Shown here in pieces: positions 50,031 through 62,471 of a stretch of DNA of 64,000 nt. Source of the stretch: Litoditis marina (lineage: Eukaryota > Nematoda > Chromadorea > Rhabditida > Rhabditidae); contig OZ038435.1 of assembly GCA_964036275.1 (NCBI GenBank), positions 11,447,634 through 11,511,633 of the forward strand, in the 5' to 3' direction. The translations under genes were made by a program, and so were the position numbers. The notes under the pieces were generated by a model that did not search any database, was not told the origin of the DNA, and saw only the letters and a program-made list of their open reading frames with translations. Every line of letters starts with the position of its first letter. The stretch's first letter is position 1.

Positions 50031-52309
50031 GTTCTGTGTGGGTGAGGATTAAGCTCAAACGCATTAAGCTACAGTTCATAACTCAAGTTCGACCGTCGCC
50101 GTGAAGTTCAATGTGTCATTATAGATAGTTTATATACCCAAACTGTGGTTGTGCTAGCTTGGAGGAACTCCATTCATACAGTTTTCAATTGGAGACAGCC
50201 GCTCAATTTGTTCGAGTCGTCATCCACTCGGTTCCCGCAATGATTATGCGGTGCATAACATGAGCTCGGCCATATAGTTCGTTTCACCGATCGATGACTT
50301 TTTACAGCAATCTTTCGAAAATTCAAACGCATTTATCTAGTCAACAAACATAATTTAAGATTCACTGTTTTGTATGCTTGTAGTACCCGAAGTGGAAAAC
50401 TAAATCACAAAGTTCAAACTATGTACAAAACCTACAAGATATGATAAATTTACCTAAAAGTTTCATTATCTTACTGTAGAGGGCTATTGTTTCGTGAAAC
50501 AGACTATATATGCATTCATTCTTTGATTTATACATATCATGTGCAACGAGACAGGTGAAGAATATTGAAAATGACATGAAGAAAAAGATGAAATTAATGA
50601 AAGGAAAGGAGAGGAGAGGAAAATATCATTCTGTAGTGAAGAAAGTATGGCAGTCTACTACAAAGGATTTGAGGCAGGTGCTGTTAGTGAGAAGACTACC
50701 AAACGCCTTCGATATCGCCTTTGAACTCTGATCACGAGCTATGATTCTCGTACTCATTCCCACTGAAAAATTGGCCTTGTGCCACTGAATGTCCAGATGG
50801 TATTTTACCATTTGGGAGTTTCTCGATAAACTGGAAATTTCCGTTAGCGGTTGTTCACTTTTATTACAATACGTAAAACGAAAAACTTTTTGGGAGAAAT
50901 TGTTTGGTCGTAGAATATCCACCCGGGAGTCTTGGCACAATATCAACAAGTTTCAGTGCGAACACAACGAACTATACCTCATGACTGCATTTCATTGGGT
51001 AATGGAAGATTACTAGAGCGTCGGGCCTGTGCAATACACATTACTACGCCTCCTTCACGTATGAAAAAACACACACAAGAAGCATGCAATTCGGCAACTC
51101 CAGCGGTTACTCAGGTGGAAAGTCAAGGGACTATTAGGCCCTAAAAGGGGAAGTTCGGGTGATTTCGCAAACACGGGCCCAAAAGGAACCTTTTAGGCCC
51201 GTGACTTTTCACCTATGTATATACTTGAAATCAGATGCTCCTCGACTCGCTATGGTACAAAAATGAAAACAATTCAAAAATCTGTCTGTAAATGATTGTA
51301 GATGAAGTGCAAATGTATTGCAACGAAGTATACGAATAATTTGGAAACTGAGAAAGTATCATCTAACTTTTTAAACAAGTTAAATTGAAGAAAAAAACCG
51401 CTGCAAAGTCTGTAAAAAGAGAACATGAACTCGTAAAAGGTTCGCTTCGAGCAAAAAGAGGCTTATCGACCATTTCGCCAAAACCGACTAATACGCTTGC
51501 AAAGTATTTGTAATCACCGCGGGAAAATCATGTTTTCAAATCATCCAACATCACTGACCACCAATTTGGTCTCGGGTATAGAAGATCATAAAATCTTAGT
51601 TGTAGTTTTAACTTGATACACTTTATAAGTTACTAAGGTCGACCGAAAAACCACTGGATCAAACTAAAAACACAACGGGATAGAGAATCATCCAATATGA
51701 ATGATTATCTCAGGCACAATGTGCATTTGAGCAAAGTACTACAACCTATAAAACATTACAAACAAGGAATAAAATGTTTTCTCGTGTTAAAGCAAACATA
51801 TCACATATACGGTGGATGTTGCCCTACCTCGCTGTTTTTGTAGTTTGATCTCGTCGCTTCAAGGTCGGAACTGGTAAACTACGGTATGGGTTGAAATACA
51901 ACTACAACAATGGTTCGGTCACTTCTATGAATTTCACTTGTTTTCACGTATCACGTACGTTGACACGTGTTGTGGTGAGCTGAAAATAGAGATTTCTGCA
52001 TTTTGTTCATCTATGAAATAGAGGTGTGTAATGCAGGGAAAGGAGTGAACCTGTACACAGCAGAACCGGACCACACTTTTCCTTCTTACCGAAAGCCGAC
52101 CACAGTCCTAAAGTTGGGATGTACGGAGTGAAAACGATAATTTCGAACGTAGATACAGTTCACATGAAGTTCACGTGCGATTCACGTGATTAATACGTGG
52201 ATATTAACATATATTATTGTGTTGCTTCTTCTACAAACTGAATCATTGATTGCTAAATACATTATAATTTAATTTGAAAAAAGTCAAACTCAAAACAAAC
52301 CGTATTTCC

Positions 52310-52505
52310 AAAAATGACGCAATATAGACATAGGTTTGACCGGAGGGTACTTGGGGTGATTAGCATAATTCGCGCGAACAGTGAACTTCGAATAACTAGG
52401 GGTGATCAGTGATGTTTCCATATAAAAGTCGGAAAGTCAGTCGGTTTTACAGCACCGGCTTTTTAACCAACTAAAACAGTGTGTTTCAACTATTATGTTG
52501 CGTGT
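52310..52505 (+). promoter_or_regulatory. Conserved core promoter of transporter B with TATA box
   Basis: TATAAAAG at 52421-52428 lies 339 bp before the start codon and is embedded in sequence collinear with 37340-37490 of copy A. Conservation reaches from GACATAG/TTTGACCG upstream to GTGTTTCAACTA downstream. Confidence 0.7.
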
Positions 52506-52759
52506 GTGACTGGTCTCTTTCTCTTGTGAACCAGTTCACTATTTATTGTTCAATTCAACTAATTAGGATAAATATCTCTCTCAAACGCAGCAGTTCTAGC
52601 GGATGTTGTGTCTGAAACGTTATGAATAATCAACAATATTCCAAGTGAATTCGTTACAACTGGAATTAAACACGAGTTCTCTAGTGCACTTTCAAGTGCG
52701 TTTCTATGCGCTCTTTCATGCTTATAACATCATGTAGTAATAATTCAATATATCACAGT

Positions 52760-55700
52760 ATGTCTTCTCCCGCTTCTCAACCCCAACTATCTCCCACAAG
52801 TAGTTCTTCTTCGATGGAGAGTCAGGACCGGACCGTGCGTGTTCTATTCGGTTGCGCCGGTGCCAGCAGATACATTATACTCGCGGTGGGAGTACTGTTT
52901 CTGTCCAGTCTGCAATCAAGGTACGGACTAGTAAAGTCTTTTCATTCCAACTGGGATTCCTACAGTAAAATTACAAAACTTCAAGCCTGTTCCAGTGACG
53001 TGAATATTAACAAAGTTGTTCACAATTTTTGCATTTGAGTCTGATCGTGTATAACAAAAGTATTCAGACTCTCTTCTGATAAAATTGAATTTTCTATTAG
53101 AAAAAACGCTTGTAAATTTCGGAATGGTACTGTAGGAGTCTCAGTAGGGAAGATGGCGACTATATTGAGTGAAATTGTTCAGATGAACAATAATGTCAGC
53201 TCAATCGAGGCTGAGCTGTGGTTTGAGCTGCCCACATATACTCTGTTTCACCAATCGATGTCCTTCTACAGTAATCCGTCAAATATTCGAGAAGCGTTTT
53301 CTAATGAATAATTCATTATCATGGTTCGGAACTTTAACAGTTCGTAGTGGTCAACATGCAGAAGGCACTACCAAAAATTGGAGAAAATCGAAACACGCCA
53401 ATATACCAAACTTTCACTTGGAAGTTTGAGCAGATTACTGTAGAGGGTTATAAGTGGGTGGAACAAACTATAGCATATATTACGACTGGAACACACAGGG
53501 TTCTAGCCACAAACACAGCTCGAAAGTCAGAACGTACGGTATTGTCAAGTCCTTGCCGGAAACAGCCCGATATATGACATTGAACTATGTGCGACGCAGA
53601 CAGACGCTCACTCTCCACTAATCTGCTGTGTTTGTAGTGTGATTCAGGTAAATATCGGGCACTTTCGAGGTATAGTTTGTTCCACCCACTTATAACCCTC
53701 TACAGTAATCTGCTAACACTTCCAGGTCAAAGTTTACTATATTAGCGTATTCAGAACGCTTCAAAATGTTCATAGTGTCTTCTGCATGTTTACTACTACT
53801 AACTCTGGAAATTTGAAACCAAAGTAATGACTTTTTCATTAGAAAACACCCCCTTGAATAATTGACGGATTACTGTAGGAGTACATCGATTGGTGAAACA
53901 GACTATAACATGATGAGTTTCGAGATCGAACTGACTCGGTTATTGCCAGTATGATAACGTTGAGAGCTCGACTGATTGCAGTGTGATTTCGTACAACGCC
54001 AACTTCGTGCCGATGATGGACAAGTTCTCCTCTCCCCTCTTCAATGGATCGATAACTGAGGATATCGATTGGAATTCCCCTGACCTACCCATGGCCGATC
54101 GACGATTCTCCTATGGATTCATCGAGAAAAGTCTCAGTTTTGCCGGTAAGGATTTGAGAATTCTCGGTGTCTCTCCTATTACGTGATCTCTACACTGTCT
54201 CTAGCTGATTTTGTAGCTAACAGATTTGATAATGGTCTAAGTACAAGCATGTTCTTGGTACATTAACGATAGTCGTCATGATTAACACGTAGAAGTCACG
54301 CGATACCATAACATCTCTGCGTCTCCACCCAACTGTGATCTCTCCGCGTTGGCTAGCCACTTTTGAAGAAAGTAACTGATGGGATTGCAAGTAAACTGAG
54401 TTTTTTTAACAAGTTGAAACTATTTAATTTGTTAAACACTATTTTTCATTTTAAGGAGCTTTTGCCGGTTCCATGTTGGGTACGTTCCCAATGAGTATGT
54501 TGATGCAACGATTCGGAGCGCATAAGGTTTGTTAGCTAATTATTTCATTTCAAACTACACAATAATTTCTCTCTGTCGCCATCTCCCAACTTTTTTGCAT
54601 ACCGTCCAATCATCGAGTGTACTAAATTGAACAGTCACGTAAAGTTAGCATTCTATATGAAGAATCGCGAATATTTTCATTGCACGTTTCTCGGTTCTGC
54701 TGTGTTTAAAATGTTGCCCGTGACTGTGCAATTGACTATCAGTATGAAGTATCTTGATTTTCCATAGAAAGTTTCATCATATGAGAGGTCGACAGTGTAC
54801 TGTAGGTCTCTACGTATGAATGGTATTGGCTATATCAATTCCCCTCTGACTGTATGAAAGGCCAACATCATACTGTTAAAGAATCCGTTCCGCTATAATC
54901 TGAGTTTCACGAAAAATTTAAAAAGCTCAAAAAACATTTTTAATGTCTTCCCATAGACCATGGAAAAACTTTCTGACTGAAAACTTGTAAAATTTGCATA
55001 ACATCAAGCACTTAAAAAGTGGACATGAACATTTTCACTGTGACGCAACTTGACTTTGTTCATTTACCTCCAGATTTATTTTCATTTCGTAGTCTCTAAT
55101 TGTATTGTCATATATGATAGAGTGTTCTTAAAACATTTTTGCACTTCTATTGGCTATTTTTAGCATACCCAGTACGCAACTCCCCTATCGGTGTCATTAC
55201 GTAAGCCGCTTTTCTGAGAGAAAGAAGCAAGATAGAGATATAGAAGTATATATTTTTGATCATGGTTTTTCATTTGCCACAAGGTCAGATTGTTAACTCA
55301 TAAGTCAAAATTAGAGCGGGACGGATTCTTTTACGTAAGAATTAAACTCAATTTAGCACAAATAGAATAGAATAGAATGTTTATTAGCGATTAAACACGT
55401 GTCTTTCTGCATTGGTGTATGTGGCACTCCGATTACGAGAAAATGGAGATATAGAAGAAAATGAAAAGTTAAACGTAGAGTAAAGTATATCCCTTTTTGA
55501 AAGGTAGTACGAATATGGAGAGTATTGAATTGCAAATAATGTTGTTATATTCTGTTCTACCTCTCAGGTGATGACCGTAGTTGGCATTGGAGCAACTATT
55601 ACCACCGCCCTTACCCCACTAGTTGTGTGCACCTCATTCCCACTATTCGTGGCACTTAGAGTGGTTGCGGTGAGTCACATACACGGTTGTAAACAAACGA

Positions 55701-58700
55701 AATTCCATTAAAAAATTCCAAACAAACAAACGAACAAGCCGCAGAAGTATAAGAAATCATTGCTCGTGGGCACCTAATTCCCACTTTTTGTTGCACATTA
55801 GAGTAGTTGCGGTTGGTTCTACTTCTGTACTTTTCGGACTACTTGTAATCCTAAACGGCAGAGGTTTCATGGTGCCTTCTGAACCTGAGTTTAGTGTTTT
55901 CCCTACAACGCTCGCTCATTTCGAATGAAGCCCATATGCATATAGTTTGTTCCACCCACTTATAACCCTCTACAGTAATCTGATCAAACTTCCAAGTCAA
56001 TGTTTGGTATATTGGCGTTTCTGGATTCTTTCTAAGTTTCGGTAGTATATTTTGCACGTTTACTACTACATAATCTGGAAGTTTGAAGCCAAAATAATGA
56101 ACCATTGATTAGAAAAACCCTACTGAATATCTGACGGATTACTGTAGAAGGACATCGATTGGTGAAACGAACTATACGGTGTAATTGTTCTCTCTTGATG
56201 TGTCTGTACTTTGATCCGGTTGCTTCCCGGCTAGAATTTGTCAGCTCTGGCGTTTATCGAAATCAAACTACACCGCGAATTTGGTCCTTTCCATGAAATC
56301 GACAATCCGGCCCACTTACATTATCGACCCTCAAACAATGAGTATCAGGCACCGTAGCAAAGTCTCCTGAAACGGTCAGCTCAGAGCTGAACTATCTGGA
56401 CACCACCTGACCCAGATTTGGATCACCCCCACTATGCTTGAACACGGAAAGTGGGCAACTATGTGGTCAGACTGTGATCAGGTCCTCAATCAGGTTGAGC
56501 TCAGTACTTTCATGACTTTGCTACCGTGCCAGGTTCCGGCTTTCTAGTACAATCGATCTTGCTAATGTGAATTCTAGGGCTAGCCCTCTAAATTATCGAT
56601 TATTTGTGTCTGAATCTTTCAAAATATCGATTTTCTATGTTTGACCCTTCGAAACTATCGATTTCCAGGGTCTGGCCCTGTCCAACCTGTTCCCAGTGGC
56701 CGGGGTAATTGTGAACGAATGGGCTGTCAATGAGGAGAAGGGGATGTTCATCGCTGTTCTTTCCGGTTACGTTGAACTCTCGGCATTGTTCACCATGCCT
56801 GTCAGCGGACTGCTCGCCACGTCTGGTCAGTCTCTCTTTCTTTCTCTCTTCCCTTCTCTCTCTCCTTCTCTCTCTCTCTAACTCTTACTCCAACTCTAAC
56901 TCTCGCACTCTCTCTCTCTCTGATGTTTTTCTCTCTCCTTTTCTCTCTCTGTGTTTTTTCCTTCTTGTTTTATCCGAAGATGTCGTTCTCTTTTTCTCCC
57001 CTCTTTCTCCCTTTCTCTCTTCTCTCTCTGTCTTTTCTTTTCCCGAATTTCTCTCTCTCTATCACTGTTTCTTTTTTTCACTCTCATGCTCAACATCTCA
57101 TTTCTCGTTTGGTCTACTTTTCTCTTCCTTCCATCTGTTTTACTCCCAGATTGTTTCAGTCAGTTGGCCGTCTGTCTTCTACCTCCACGCAGCTATTTGT
57201 GGTGTCTTCACCCTTTTCTGGGCTCTCTGTTACAGGTAGATCATGACCAACTCTTCTTTGAAGTTTTTTGATTGATTGATTTATTACGCATAGAATACGT
57301 GAAAAAATGGGATGAGAAGTGGAAAAAGGTGATGGAAACAGAAATAAAGCACAGAACAGAGTGATAAAGTGAGGTGTGGGATGAGAACAGCACAACAACA
57401 ACACAGTGACGATATATATGTCGGAATGATGATCGTTTACACAACAATAAAATCAGAAACTGAGCAAGAAGATAACTAACACAAGCCACTGACCTACAAA
57501 ACTCAAATGGGTTCCAACAGACACGTTCAATTCATTAATTAGTTAAGGGTTTCAAATAGATAGTTTTTCATACATTTGACTGAAACAGGTACTGATTTAT
57601 TTTTGTTTGATCTCGGTACATATCATAGTTTACTAATTTCCACGGAAGCGCGACGAGATCAAACTACAATTAGATAGAATAGAATAGAATAGATAGCTGG
57701 GTATAGCAACATACGCCGTATAGCCTTGCTTTGAAACGAGTGAATTCAGTGAGTCCTATACGCGTTAAGGAACAGATGGAATTCAAAATCATTTCTAGAC
57801 CTGAATCAAGACGGTTCAGGGTATCTCAGAGGGTCGGTCATTGCAACCCCACCTTTTCTCTCAACAAATTCATTGTGACCCAAAATATAGTTCAGACGTT
57901 GCTCAGGGAATGAATGGCTCACAGCAAAATCGCACCCGGTGGCTCAAACATTTGGGGGGGGGGGGGGCAGGATAAGCACTGGTTGACATTACAAATCCAT
58001 TACAACTTGCAGAAACTACTATTGTAATTTCCAGAGACAAACCCGTGAAACATCCGTTCGTTGCTGAGAAGGAATTCCGAAAGATCAGCATGGGAAAATC
58101 GCCTTCGACCGAGAGAATCAAAGTCGGTTTTATCATCTTTTTTCCATAATTCTGTATTTGAAAGTTCAGTAAAACCACTTTTGCCTATCCAGAGTATTTT
58201 GAGGCTCAAACTCTCATCAATTAAGGTCGAACAAATAATGTTTATGCACGGTTTTCAAAACTTTTCCAGGTTTAGATAAACCTTCACGTTACAGTACCCT
58301 ATTGCACGAATCGTGAAGACTATCTCTGTATGGGCCATTTGGGTGGCCGTCATGGGAAACTATCTGGTCATCCAGTTCTCGGTCTCCTTCTCTCCAATGT
58401 ACTTCAACTATGTTCTCGGCTTCAACCCGTCTACCGCCGGATATATTACAGTAGTCCCGCTCGCCCTATTGGTCAGTTGTTACAGTAGTCCCGCTCGCCC
58501 TATTGGTCAGTTGTTACAGTAGTCCCGCTCGCCCTATTGGTCAGTTGCAACGGTAGATACCGTAGGAACTATTGTCCAGGTGGTACAATGGAGGAAATGC
58601 GACTCTAAGATTCATCGCGGTAGTCGACTGACTCTATTGGTGATATACTATTGTATTGTCGTCACCAACGGAAATGCGGAGGGTACTGTATACCTCACTT

Positions 58701-61633
58701 TCCGCTGTGTACTCACACATGTCTTCGATTTTGAAACATGCCCGTTATGAACTCTATTAGCGTAGTGGTCAGTAGCCTGCCACGAATCATTTTCTCGTAG
58801 GTTCGATTCCGGTGAGAGACAGAAGTTTACCAAGTTGGCACCCACTATAGTTACTGTTGGTATCGGGTCGAAAATAAAGTAGCCTGCTGCAGAGATTCAT
58901 CGAAACTGTATTTGGTTCTGTGCCACATGTTTTTTTCGTGTTGCAAGTATAACACTTGGGGAGAAAAAGACACACCTAAGTCCAAATGTTGCGCGTATTA
59001 TTGCGTGTAACTCTTCATTTGAAGTACAACTTCCGTGAAATGTGAATTTTCAGCTGATCCTGAAAGCAGGAACCGGCTTTCTGTCTGACCGCGTGACGTG
59101 CATCTCGGAAATCTCGAAACTGCGTCTGTTCAACTCCCTGGCCCTGCTCGGCTCCGGGGTATTCTTCATTCTTCTGGGGACCATCACCCCCGGAGGTCAT
59201 ATTGGGGACGTCATACTCGTAGGTGAGCAGAAACTCGTGACAGTGGCACAATATGTCGATCAACATTTAGTGTAAATGAGTCCAGCAGTAGAAGTGGGGT
59301 TTTCCGTCCTAAAGCAAGACGATTATGTGGACCAATCCCGTGTCAACGGTCATTTAAACTGCAATTGAAAAATGTATTGCAGTTCAAAAAACTGAAGCGT
59401 TGGGATTGGAACACGATCGTGTTTCTTTAAATTCACTATTTCGACACGAGTCTACGGTTTCTGTTGAATTTCAGTTTTTGAGTTTGGGTGTAACTCCGAG
59501 GGTTGACTGGCTCGGCCCCCCGCCGACTGAGTCAAAATCGAGACGGCAACGACAATGTCGCTGCCGTAACAAGTTTTACTCATGAAAATAGCGTAGGTTT
59601 TGAGGAGACGCAGACTGATAAACAACAGTTGAAACTGAGACGGCAACGACATTGTCGCGGCCGTCTCACGTATAGAACAGCTCTAAGAATGATCTCAAGT
59701 AACCCTTCTGAAATAAGCACGATCCTATACTGTTGGGGGGCAACTGCACAGTCACGTGAAACATATTAAGCACCGCAGAATTCCGCTACGTGCAATGTCA
59801 AAGTGCACGATGCCTCAATAGAAGGCCATCTCCACGTGACTATTCAATTTACTTCTAGTATACCTATCATTTCGAAAACTTTCGAGATCTCATCTTCTTT
59901 ACGTGTTCGCAGCGCACGCACTACAGGGGAGCACGGACGAGGGCTGTTATTTGCTCAAAGTACACATCGTAAACACAATCACAACGTATCGAAATAAACA
60001 ACAACACATCATTTAGAGGAACATTACCATTTGTTGCAGTGATTCCGATCACCCTTCTCGGGTGGGTGGATTGAGCTAGCTAGCTGTAGTCTGCTCGGGC
60101 CACACAATGGTAACACCATAAGAACGTATTATGTTCAAAGCCAAACAACAAACACAGCAAAACATTCGCATCAGCTGTAGTTTTCTCGAACTTCTTAGGA
60201 GAAACACTGTTTGATCGTATTATCTTGAAACTACAAACTACAACCACATCAGAACGATCATAACTCATCATTTCGTTGCAGTGATTCCGATCGCCCTTCT
60301 GGGCTTCTCCTCGGGCGGCTTCCCCAAGGCGGTCGTCATGGTCGCCCAACAACATTCGCCCTTCGTCATGTCTGTCGTTCAGGTACTATTCATCGTTTAC
60401 CACGCATAATGTTATAACTACAGCGTTTACAGCGTTTTTCCGCAGTTCGCGTTCTCTTTGTAAAGTTCACGTGGTTCAAATTTTCACGTTTTTCGACAAA
60501 CGATTCTGTTTCGGGTAACCATTACAATGTTAATAAGTCATGTTTGCAGATCAAGCTACAGTTCAGATGTTATAAATGTTATAAATCGCGAATAAACCTG
60601 TTCTATAAAGAACACGTAATTTAGATAACCGGATGTTTATTGTTAGGCTGTGCTAAATCAACAATTTTTCAGATAATCGCGTGTCTAGCCCTGACAGTGG
60701 GTTCGTTCCTAGTACCGATGTTGACCACGGAAGATACGTTCGAGCAGTGGAGAAACGTGTTCGTCATGTACGCGGCGGTGCTGGTCATCTCCAATTCCAT
60801 CTTTATCGCCATGGCAAAGTGGGTATAGTCTTGTTCACTTTTACTGAGCTTCCTAGAGTATACTTACTTACTGAACTATTAGTTAGTTTCAACTGCAGAG
60901 TGGGTATCTGGGTATGGATATAGTCTTTTCCATTCCTACTGAGACTCCTACAGTAGGATTCCAGAACTTTCAAGTCGTTTTCTTCCCTCACTTGTGATCG
61001 GAAAGGTTGAGAATGTTTGCACCACATTCTCGTATTCAGAGACAGTAAATATACGAATGGATTTTCCATGAACTAAATTTTCAGCTTCACAACAGCCTTC
61101 GGAAGTTTCGTAAGGTTACTGTAGGAGTCTCAGTGGAAATGGTTTGAACTATGACTAATTTTCCGCCGTAGTTTCATCCAGATACGCACCTGAGTTTACG
61201 CATTTCGGTCAAAAACAATGAAACCAAAATACAAACACAGTGAAATAGGATATCATACACCGTATGGGCCTGGTTTTCAGAGAACGCTAACTGTTGCGAA
61301 AAAGAACATTTGATACGGTGCAAAGAAAGATCTATTGGAATGAGAAAATGAATAGGTTACAGTATAGAAATAGATTTATATGTTAGGGTTTAAATAGATG
61401 AAAATAACTCATTACACAAAAGTTGAAGTTTTTAGAAAAATAAGAAAGTTTCACATTTTATAAAGAAAAACTTTTTGGTATTCAGAAATTGCATCGTTAC
61501 GTCTCTAAATCTATTTGTTAAGATGTGAGACTGACTTTTCAGAGCCGAACCGGCCAAGTGGACTCGTACCGATTCGGTTACCACCGTGGTAACCTCGACG
61601 GATTCCGTGCCGGTCAAAACGGAAGCCGCTTAA
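52760..61633 (+). CDS. SLC17-family MFS anion transporter, copy B, 12 exons
   Basis: Tandem paralogue of 38680-47250, with every exon the same length. Exons: 52760-52920, 53982-54145, 54456-54526, 55568-55669, 56669-56825, 57160-57235, 58035-58122, 58295-58471, 59054-59222, 60282-60382, 60673-60818, 61543-61633. They give 500 aa. It has the same SLC17 signature (PMSMLMQRFGAHK, RVVAGL, SWPSVFYLHAA, GFLSDR) and the same loss of the TM4 acidic residue. Differences from A cluster in the N-tail, first loop, the loop after TM6 (KPVKHPF for KHVDHPF) and the helix around TTEDTFEQWRNVFVMY. The ATG at 52760 follows a TATCACAG acceptor; an in-frame ATG 54 bp upstream was rejected. Exon 3 uses an unusual TTTTAAG acceptor. 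Exon 8's end is triplicated, and copies of exon 4 and exon 10 edges lie in introns. It appears intact. Confidence 0.93.
53225..53475. mobile_element. ~240-bp element (GTAATCTGC/TGGGTGGAAC family)
   Basis: It begins TTTCACCAATCGATGTCC and ends GGGTGGAACAAACTATAG, in transporter B intron 1, inverted relative to the neighbouring copy 53660-53910. Confidence 0.8.
53660..53910. mobile_element. ~240-bp element, second copy in the same intron
   Basis: It begins GTATAGTTTGTTCCACCC and ends GGTGAAACAGACTATAAC. The facing inverted copy only 185 bp away could let this intron fold back strongly. Confidence 0.82.
54612..54745. mobile_element. CACGTGA-ended MITE (~130 bp)
   Basis: The left end is AAATTGAACAGTCACGT and the right end GTGACTGTGCAATTGACT, in transporter B intron 3. 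Confidence 0.82.
54878..55330. mobile_element. DNA transposon relic of about 455 bp, copy 2
   Basis: Terminal inverted repeats AAAGAATCCGTTCCGCT and GAGCGGGACGGATTCTTT are better preserved than in copy 1 (25412-25867). The interior is almost identical to copy 1, so both moved recently. Confidence 0.88.
55766..55820 (+). repeat. Echo of the 3' edge of transporter B exon 4
   Basis: About 54 bases copy the end of exon 4 and its donor (true copy about 55626-55680) roughly 140 bp downstream. They share CACCTAATTCCCACT/CACCTCATTCCCACT and AGAGTAGTTGCGGT/AGAGTGGTTGCGGT. The donor GGTTGG is weakened. Confidence 0.85.
55940..56185. mobile_element. ~240-bp element (GTAATCTGC/TGGGTGGAAC family)
   Basis: It begins ATATAGTTTGTTCCACCC and ends GGTGAAACGAACTATAC; transporter B intron 4. 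Confidence 0.85.
56346..56533. mobile_element. CCTGGCACCGTAGCAAAGTC element, copy 3
   Basis: The ends CAGGCACCGTAGCAAAGTC and GACTTTGCTACCGTGCCAGG are almost perfectly inverted. Best copy of this family here. Confidence 0.9.
56826..57110. repeat. CT-rich tract in transporter B intron 5
   Basis: A long CT/TTC-rich stretch starts at the exon 5 donor, at the same position as in transporter A. More degenerate and longer than in A. Confidence 0.88.
57268..57490 (-). mobile_element. Possible 3' end of a non-LTR element
   Basis: TGATTGATTGATTTATTACGCATAG at the left is the kind of short tandem tail seen at 3' ends of LINEs on the opposite strand, followed by purine-rich non-coding sequence. There is no coding support; a similar tail lies at 30565-30620. 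Confidence 0.35.
58448..58549 (+). repeat. 34-bp triplication at the transporter B exon 8 donor
   Basis: A unit reading ACAGTAGTCCCGCTCGCCCT then ATTGGTCAGTTGTT occurs three times (58448, 58482, 58516). The first copy is the coding end of exon 8 with its GTCAGT donor at 58472. Copies two and three repeat an acceptor-like TTACAG and the same donor (58506, 58540), giving potential 20-bp microexons. Use of the later donors adds 34 or 68 bases and breaks the frame. Confidence 0.95.
58654..58850 (+). mobile_element. tRNA-cored element, full-length copy (197 bp)
   Basis: It starts TATTGTCGTCACCAA and ends at the inverse of TATAGTGGGTGCCAA. The B box GGTTCGATTCC is intact and the A-box region is altered (TTAGCGTAGTGG). 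Opposite orientation to 35213-35410; transporter B intron 8. Confidence 0.85.
59309..59430. mobile_element. MITE of the TTTAAAGAAGGACGATTATG family
   Basis: The ends are CCTAAAGCAAGACGATTATG and a degraded CGATCGTGTTTCTTTAA. The internal AACTGCAATTG / AATGTATTGCAGTT stem is kept. Transporter B intron 9. Confidence 0.8.
59736..59862. mobile_element. CACGTGA-ended MITE (~130 bp)
   Basis: The left end is AACTGCACAGTCACGTGAAA and the right end CACGTGACTATTCAATTTAC; transporter B intron 9. Confidence 0.85.
60030..60069 (+). repeat. Echo of the 5' edge of transporter B exon 10
   Basis: CATTTGTTGCAG then TGATTCCGATCACCCTTCT copies the true acceptor and exon start (60270-60300) 242 bp upstream with one base change in the exon part. 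The echo is followed by a good donor (GTGGGT at 60062), so it is a ready-made 22-bp microexon. Confidence 0.9.
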
Positions 61634-62280
61634 AGGAACCGGACCAGAACCGGTCGAGCTCTGTCTCTTTTATTCTACGCCGTAGAAATTTTTTAATTCA
61701 CATTTAGCGTTCACTCTACACTATGTGGTCAACCATGATTTTCAACTTCTCCTTTTCCTCTTACTTTTTGGAAACATCGCAGAAATTTTTGAGAAACGTA
61801 CTTCAACTTGACTTGATAGATATCATCTCTGATACTTTCTACATAAACGGAACTTCACTTATTTTTTTGTATTTGGCCGTTAGCAGAGTGATTATAGTCC
61901 AAATCACTCCTATTGAGACTCTTACAGTTTTCTAATGACTGCTTTCAAATGCGAACTTCAAATGTACCTTACACTGTTTGAAACACCCCTGGGAATGATA
62001 CTCGAAAGCCATGATTGTGAACATTTACGTACGTTGTTCGAACCAGCTACCTTTTCTGTATACATACTGTAGGAGTCTCAACAAGAATGGAAAGGACTAT
62101 TTCGCACTTCACGTTTCAAATGTGAATTTACTGTGAGGTAATTTACAAAAAGTTTTTGCTTACTTTTTCATAATGAACTATAGTGTCTTTCTTTTTTTTT
62201 CCCCTTCACAGCATTCGCTTAATAGCATAGTGTTCGATCTCATATACGTGTTGTTATTATTTTCATTATGAAATTTCTTA
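61634..62280. other. 3' flank of transporter B, homologous to that of A
   Basis: It shares collinear blocks with 47251-47720 (GTTCACTCTACACTATGTGGTC, CATAGTGTTCGATCTCAT). It also contains the recurring ACTGTAGGAGTCTCA motif near 62069. The short ORFs are not supported. Confidence 0.6.
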
Positions 62281-62351
62281 GTGGTTTGAGTAGTTATATA
62301 GTATGTAATAGTTTGTAACATTATATTTTGTTTTGTTCTCGCAAATTCTCC

Positions 62352-62357
62352 AATAAA
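62352..62357 (+). terminator. Candidate polyadenylation signal of transporter B
   Basis: The first clear AATAAA after the stop codon, about 720 bp downstream. This distance is long for a worm 3' UTR, so a non-canonical nearer site is possible. Confidence 0.3.
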
Positions 62358-62471
62358 ATTGATAGCAAAAATGAAAGACGAATTTTTTGTTATAGAAAAT
62401 TATAAAAACTAATAGTTTACAGGATGATAATGCCCCAATTATGCAACCGAAATACAAGCAGGGTTGCATGT

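Larger units (their letters stand above)
47251..52309. other. Spacer between transporter copies A and B
   Basis: The first 470 bp or so match the 3' flank of copy B (for example GTTCACTATACATTA and CATAGTGTTCGATCTCAT near 47405 and 47678, against 61707 and 62226). The right part resembles the region upstream of copy A. It also contains a TGACGTCA tandem repeat (48635-48850), a TCATGAGA element (49870-50030) and a MITE end near 48540. No gene is seen. Confidence 0.55.

Noticed and set aside
52706..52759. Upstream in-frame ATG for transporter B
   Set aside because: The extension has no similarity to that of copy A, and an acceptor-like TCACAG precedes the shared ATG.
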